This document shows, in pieces, positions 60,183 through 64,000 of a stretch of 64,000 nt of DNA. A program made the translations under genes and the position numbers. This DNA comes from Histoplasma ohiense (lineage: Eukaryota; Ascomycota; Eurotiomycetes; Onygenales; Ajellomycetaceae), in the NCBI GenBank assembly GCA_017607445.1, contig JAEVHH010000001.1:1488001-1552000 (forward strand), given 5' to 3'. Every line of letters starts with the position of its first letter. The stretch's first letter is position 1. The notes under the pieces are model-generated. The model was not told the DNA's origin. It searched no databases and was given only the letters and a program-made list of their open reading frames with translations.

Positions 60183-61426
60183 TCATCGGACTGGGTTTTC
60201 TGGACGCCTGGCTGTATATATGTGCAGAAGATTGAACGCCCGGAGGCGTTTATCAAACGCCTGCGCTCGAGCTTCCTGGGCTAATGAATCAATTTGTTCA
60301 AGAGAAAAACCTTTTACACGGCTGAGGGGCCCGAGTATGAGTGCATATGTGCTATCCGTAAAAGCAAAATTATGCCACTTCCCAACCTCCTTCTCGTACT
60401 TGTCATCCGGCCATGTGTTTAGCGGCAGGCCAAACATCAAGTGCTTTATGTCCACGAACCCTGCCTCCTTCAACATATGCGTTGTGCTGCGGTTATGTGC
60501 GATCGGCCGATTGGCCTGATCTGTTGCGTCCTTCAGATTCAAATACCACCGATTCAACGGCTGATCGGCTGGGAACTCATCATGGCATCGCGGTTCGAAG
60601 TCGATTTCCACCTGTTCGAAGTATCCTTTGCCAGGCCGCAGATGTCGTATAACCTTTTGATACAAATTGGGCCAATTCGACACACTTCCGCATCCCATTT
60701 GGAGATGAATCATATCCCAAGAATTCTCTCCCAAAAACCAAGGGCTCTCATAATCCCGAGGTGTCTGAAAGTCGCAATTAGGTGGGTGCTCGTGCGGCTG
60801 CATCGCCGCCAGGTCGATTCCCAACACGTACGCATGTGGGTACCTTGACGCCATTTCCACTGCCCACATTCCCGTTCCACAGCCAAGATCCAGTATTCGA
60901 GGGCCGTGATCGGTGCCTATTGCCGGGCCTCCCGCAGCATTACTCATAATCGGAGATGGTTTGCTGATTGGAACATCGTGTAGCGCATTCCCACGAGCCA
61001 CTAAAAATACCTTGTGGAAAATATCCAGACGATCTCGCTCCAGTTCATCACACGGATACATATATATGCCTCGCCGAAATCCGTGATACAGTCGTCCATT
61101 CTCCTCGTAGCAAGGATATTCTTCCGTGTGCCTGCGTTGATTGGAACATATTGTCAGGAATGGACAAACAGTCAATCCTAGATTCCCATTGGGGAAAATT
61201 GAGAAACGATTTACGACTATGATGCCCCAAGGAGGTTTTGGTAATGGAAAGGGAGTGGAGCTTGCAGGCAGTGGGTTCTAGGGAGAAAAATGGCATATGG
61301 AGAAGAGGGACAATAAACTTACGTAGGGTTTGCACTTCCATGTGTCTCGTTTTTTGGAGATCCAAAGCCGGGTTTTGTTTGGGGTTGCCTTCGCGGTGCA
61401 AGATCGGTGAGCGCTGAGAGGTCCAT
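60183..61426 (-). CDS. laeA: LaeA-like SAM-dependent methyltransferase (2 exons)
   Basis: Exons 61,426-61,323 and 61,131-60,183, with a 191-bp GT-AG intron, join to 350 residues. The chosen start is the first in-frame ATG (MDLSALTDLAP). The core begins 'EEYPCYEENGRLYHGFRRGIYMYPCDELERDRLD' in pattern. SAM-binding motif I, DLGCGTGMW, is at about residues 116-124. 'GENSWDMIHLQMGCGSV' and 'YFEQVEIDFEPRC' are strongly LaeA-like, and the C-terminus ends 'LLHIYTARRP'. LaeA acts in the nucleus in the velvet complex (VeA-VelB-LaeA), controlling secondary metabolism and development. Fungi have several LaeA-like paralogues (Llm), but the close match to these segments favours the true orthologue. Confidence 0.85.
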
Positions 61427-64000
61427 AGTAGTTGACTGGGGTGGATGCCACCCAATGGGGGACGAAGACGACAGTTTAAATGCGAACTTTGGGTTGTTTC
61501 CAATGCCAGCGAACGACAAGAGAGGGAGGGAACGGAAAGAAAGGAGATGGGAGAGGAAGACGGGGAGGATGAGGACCAGGATGAGGACCAGGACGAGGAC
61601 CGGGATGGAGACGGGCGGCGTAGAAGCTGGGGCAGCGGATTGAGGAGAAGACGAAGGTTATGCAGATCAGCCCTGGGGATATGTTACTGCAGGTTGCCCT
61701 TTATTCCAAGCGGCACACGGATGATATTTTTTACTATCGGCGATGTCTCGAGGAGGGCGTCGGGCAGAGGGGCAGCTGTTCACAACACCGCTTGGGGCAA
61801 GGACAGTGGACGGATCTGGGCAGAAGCAAAGGAAAAAATAAGTAGAAGGGAAGCCGAGGGCTAAAATGCCAATTGAACGGTCCTTGGGCGCTTGGGCGGC
61901 GGGCAGTGGCTGGCGGGAAGGGTGGTCCCATCACATCGCCTGGAGGTGTTGCGGCGAGAGTGGGATGGTCCGTACGATTCGGTACGGCGGACTCTGCAAG
62001 CCAGGACGGGCGGCTGGTACGGTATGGTATGGTACGGTACGGTATGTGTAAGCGGTATTGGCGTGGAGTGCTTTTGCCAGACCAAAGGTCAAGACAATTC
62101 ACAGGAAGACAATTCACAGGGAATGGCCATTTCTTGACAATTCAAAACAAAAATAAAAAATACAAATTGACAAAGGGGAATTTGCTAGAGGCAACACTGA
62201 TGGGGCCTGTGAACTGAATGATTGAAATCCTGACTGATAGTTTGTTGGTGGTGAATTGCCCCGATCAGTTATTAAACTCTGTCTGGAGGTGAAAACCCAT
62301 CACAAGAAAACAAAACAGTCAACGGCAGGGGTAAGCTGAAGAGACAATAAAAAGTAAATGATAACCCAATCAGTGGCAGCATATAATTTGTCAATCACTT
62401 TCATGCTCACCTCCATCCATTATCAACAAACAACTTGAGTGCTAGCCAAGGGAGGATGAACTGCAGCTGCTCACTTAACCGAGGTTTTCAGCTCTATCAA
62501 TCGTTTGAGTACGCAGTAGTTTGCCAATGGCATGGAATATAATGTATGCCCTGTAACTCACCTCCTTGCAACAACACCAACGACTTCAATAGTGGATATG
62601 CATCATGGTGCCTCGTGAAGGGTATGGAGTTTGTTAATATGGCTATTGAGGTTTCTCTTCGTAATATCAACCCTTCGTTTTCCAGCAAAGTAAAAGCAAC
62701 GAAAACGAGGATAAAAACGAAATAAAACAGTGACTCAATTAATGGGAATTTGCAATCATAAAAGGATCCCGTAAAAAAAGGTCACATGCGAACTGGAGGC
62801 GGTGATCCCATCCCGGCAGAGTGGTTATCGGTCGGAGCTTGTACAGTAATGTCACACCCTTTCTTGGCTTCTTGCTAGTACCGTATATTTAATGATCATA
62901 GTATTTTAACTCTGGAAAGGATACTCGGGGTCTTCGGGGATGGTTGTATTTGTCAACCCATTGACAGGCTGAACCCTCTCGCTCAAGTTCGCTCTGCGCA
63001 GTGTGAACCTGGGAAACCTACTCCAACATGCTGAGCACTGCGTCGGCGCACAAATTTCGCCAAAATCATAGAAAATACGAAATGTTCTGAAATAGTTAAG
63101 TTGTGCGTACAGTACCTTCAAATTCTTGGAAGGCACTTCCGGCAGGGGCGGCTTTTCGTCTGGAAAGTACAGTACATGTGCCAGGCAATAATGGATCTCT
63201 GAGTGATTGTCAGCATGTCATCAGGGACTCAACCTGACGAATTTCAATGTTAGTGGGGGGTTTTCCTGTCAAAAGTTAGGTTAGTTAGCATACTACGTAC
63301 TAGTTCCGCGCCGGGATCTAACCAAAATTTGGTTTGGCACAGACCTCCACTCATTATATTGCTGCTCCCAAGTCCCAAAATAGCGGGCGTGCCGCTCTCC
63401 TAGCAGAGCATGGCGTCGGTATGAAACTATGAATAATGGGCTCGACTTGGCGCTGACAGGATGTCATGGTTGGCCGCGGTGCTTGGTGGAGTCTGCCGGA
63501 AGTCAAAGTAGCCTTTTTCGGCGACTGACGATCATGCGAAGTCTCCAATAGAGTTTGGGTATTTCGGCAACAGCGTTATGGTCTTGGTCATTTTATTGGA
63601 CGAGTTCACCGTACCTCAACCCGTGGACCCGTCGAGTGGCTACATGGTAACTAACACGGAGAGAGCAGTTAGCAGTTACCTGGGTGCTTGAATAAGGTTC
63701 CGAATTTGATCCGTCCGATTCTTAATAAGCAGGATCTTGGGTCCTTTAACTATCGAATTGTGGATGGTTTGACAAGTGAAGATGGATTCAATTCCAAGTC
63801 AACTTGGACTCTTGAGCAAAGGGATCTTGAAACACAGCGTTTGTCATTATTTATTTCTCAGTTGCCCGTTTTGTTTTGGAAAATGTTGTTTCTATAATAG
63901 CCGTTGAGGCTGCCAACGTTTTTTAAACTCAAACGTAGACGCATGCCGTTGATTCAAAGTACTAGCAGTACTTATACACATACTATTATGTTGGCTTTAG
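61427..64000. other. laeA upstream region, no supported gene
   Basis: 2.6 kb with a GAGGACCAGGAT-type minisatellite at about 61,565-61,615, GGTAC/GGTAT repeats at about 62,015-62,045, and a direct duplication (AGACAATTCACAGG) at about 62,092-62,121. It probably holds the laeA promoter and a long leader. Short frames such as 62,906-63,136 (minus) and 63,688-63,897 (plus) have no recognisable features; the last could be part of a gene extending past the edge. Confidence 0.5.

Noticed and set aside
61445..61864. Acidic/Arg-rich 139-codon plus-strand frame
   Set aside because: Overlaps laeA exon 1 and a GAGGAC minisatellite; low complexity only.
37440..64000. tRNA or rRNA genes
   Set aside because: I looked for B-box-like GGTTCGAATCC and cloverleaf patterns by eye and found none; a tRNAscan run would be decisive.

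Overview
This window looks like a chromosome segment of a filamentous ascomycete, most likely a dimorphic Onygenales fungus (Blastomyces/Emmonsia/Histoplasma type). The reasons are short GT-AG introns, a FunK1-type kinase, a LaeA-type methyltransferase, and a sharp split between an AT-rich, repeat-filled isochore (about 1-37,200) and a GC-balanced gene block (about 37,200-64,000). The species call is inference; no rRNA or other barcode is present.

The isochore is one nested stack of transposons that can be dissected by target-site duplications (TSDs). At the bottom is a Tc1/mariner-like transposon (36,205-37,046, minus strand), cut by the 3' end of a Ty3/Gypsy chromovirus (element E). E is interrupted three times: in gag by a tandem pair of related elements (C and A, sharing the LTR at 5,096-5,630), in its RNase H region by a second Gypsy family (element F, 19,448-26,591, TSD TGATC), and just downstream by a full-length LINE (26,693-33,912, identical 18-bp TSD). 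A itself carries a nested element B (7,556-13,649, TSD GCTGA), and C carries a 5'-truncated LINE copy (1,244-1,780, 14-bp TSD). Both Gypsy families are heavily mutated. CG dinucleotides are almost absent, and where copies differ one has TG and another CA at the same site. Arg CGA codons therefore appear as TGA stops in one copy and CAA in another, a CpG-directed RIP-like signature. The LINE is also CpG-poor in its coding part, yet ORF1 is intact and ORF2 is one unshifted frame with only four nonsense codons.

The most unusual item is a convergent, apparently spliced antisense gene inside element F (24,636-25,777, minus). It encodes two copies of a six-cysteine module with matching spacing, reminiscent of but not identical to a Zn2Cys6 cluster.

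After a transition zone with a 17-bp minisatellite and an eroded Tad-type LINE remnant that kept its CpGs, the gene block holds a FunK1-like kinase (minus), a fibronectin type III/coiled-coil protein (plus), tRNA-His guanylyltransferase THG1 (plus, 8 exons), a TMA23-like G-patch nucleolar protein (minus), RNA polymerase II largest subunit RPB1 (minus), the COMPASS subunit SWD1 (plus, divergent from RPB1) and a LaeA-like methyltransferase (minus). Most are housekeeping genes in RNA metabolism, transcription and histone H3K4 methylation. LaeA is a known global regulator of secondary metabolism and development. The last 2.6 kb and the SWD1-laeA gap hold only low-complexity sequence and no gene I can support.
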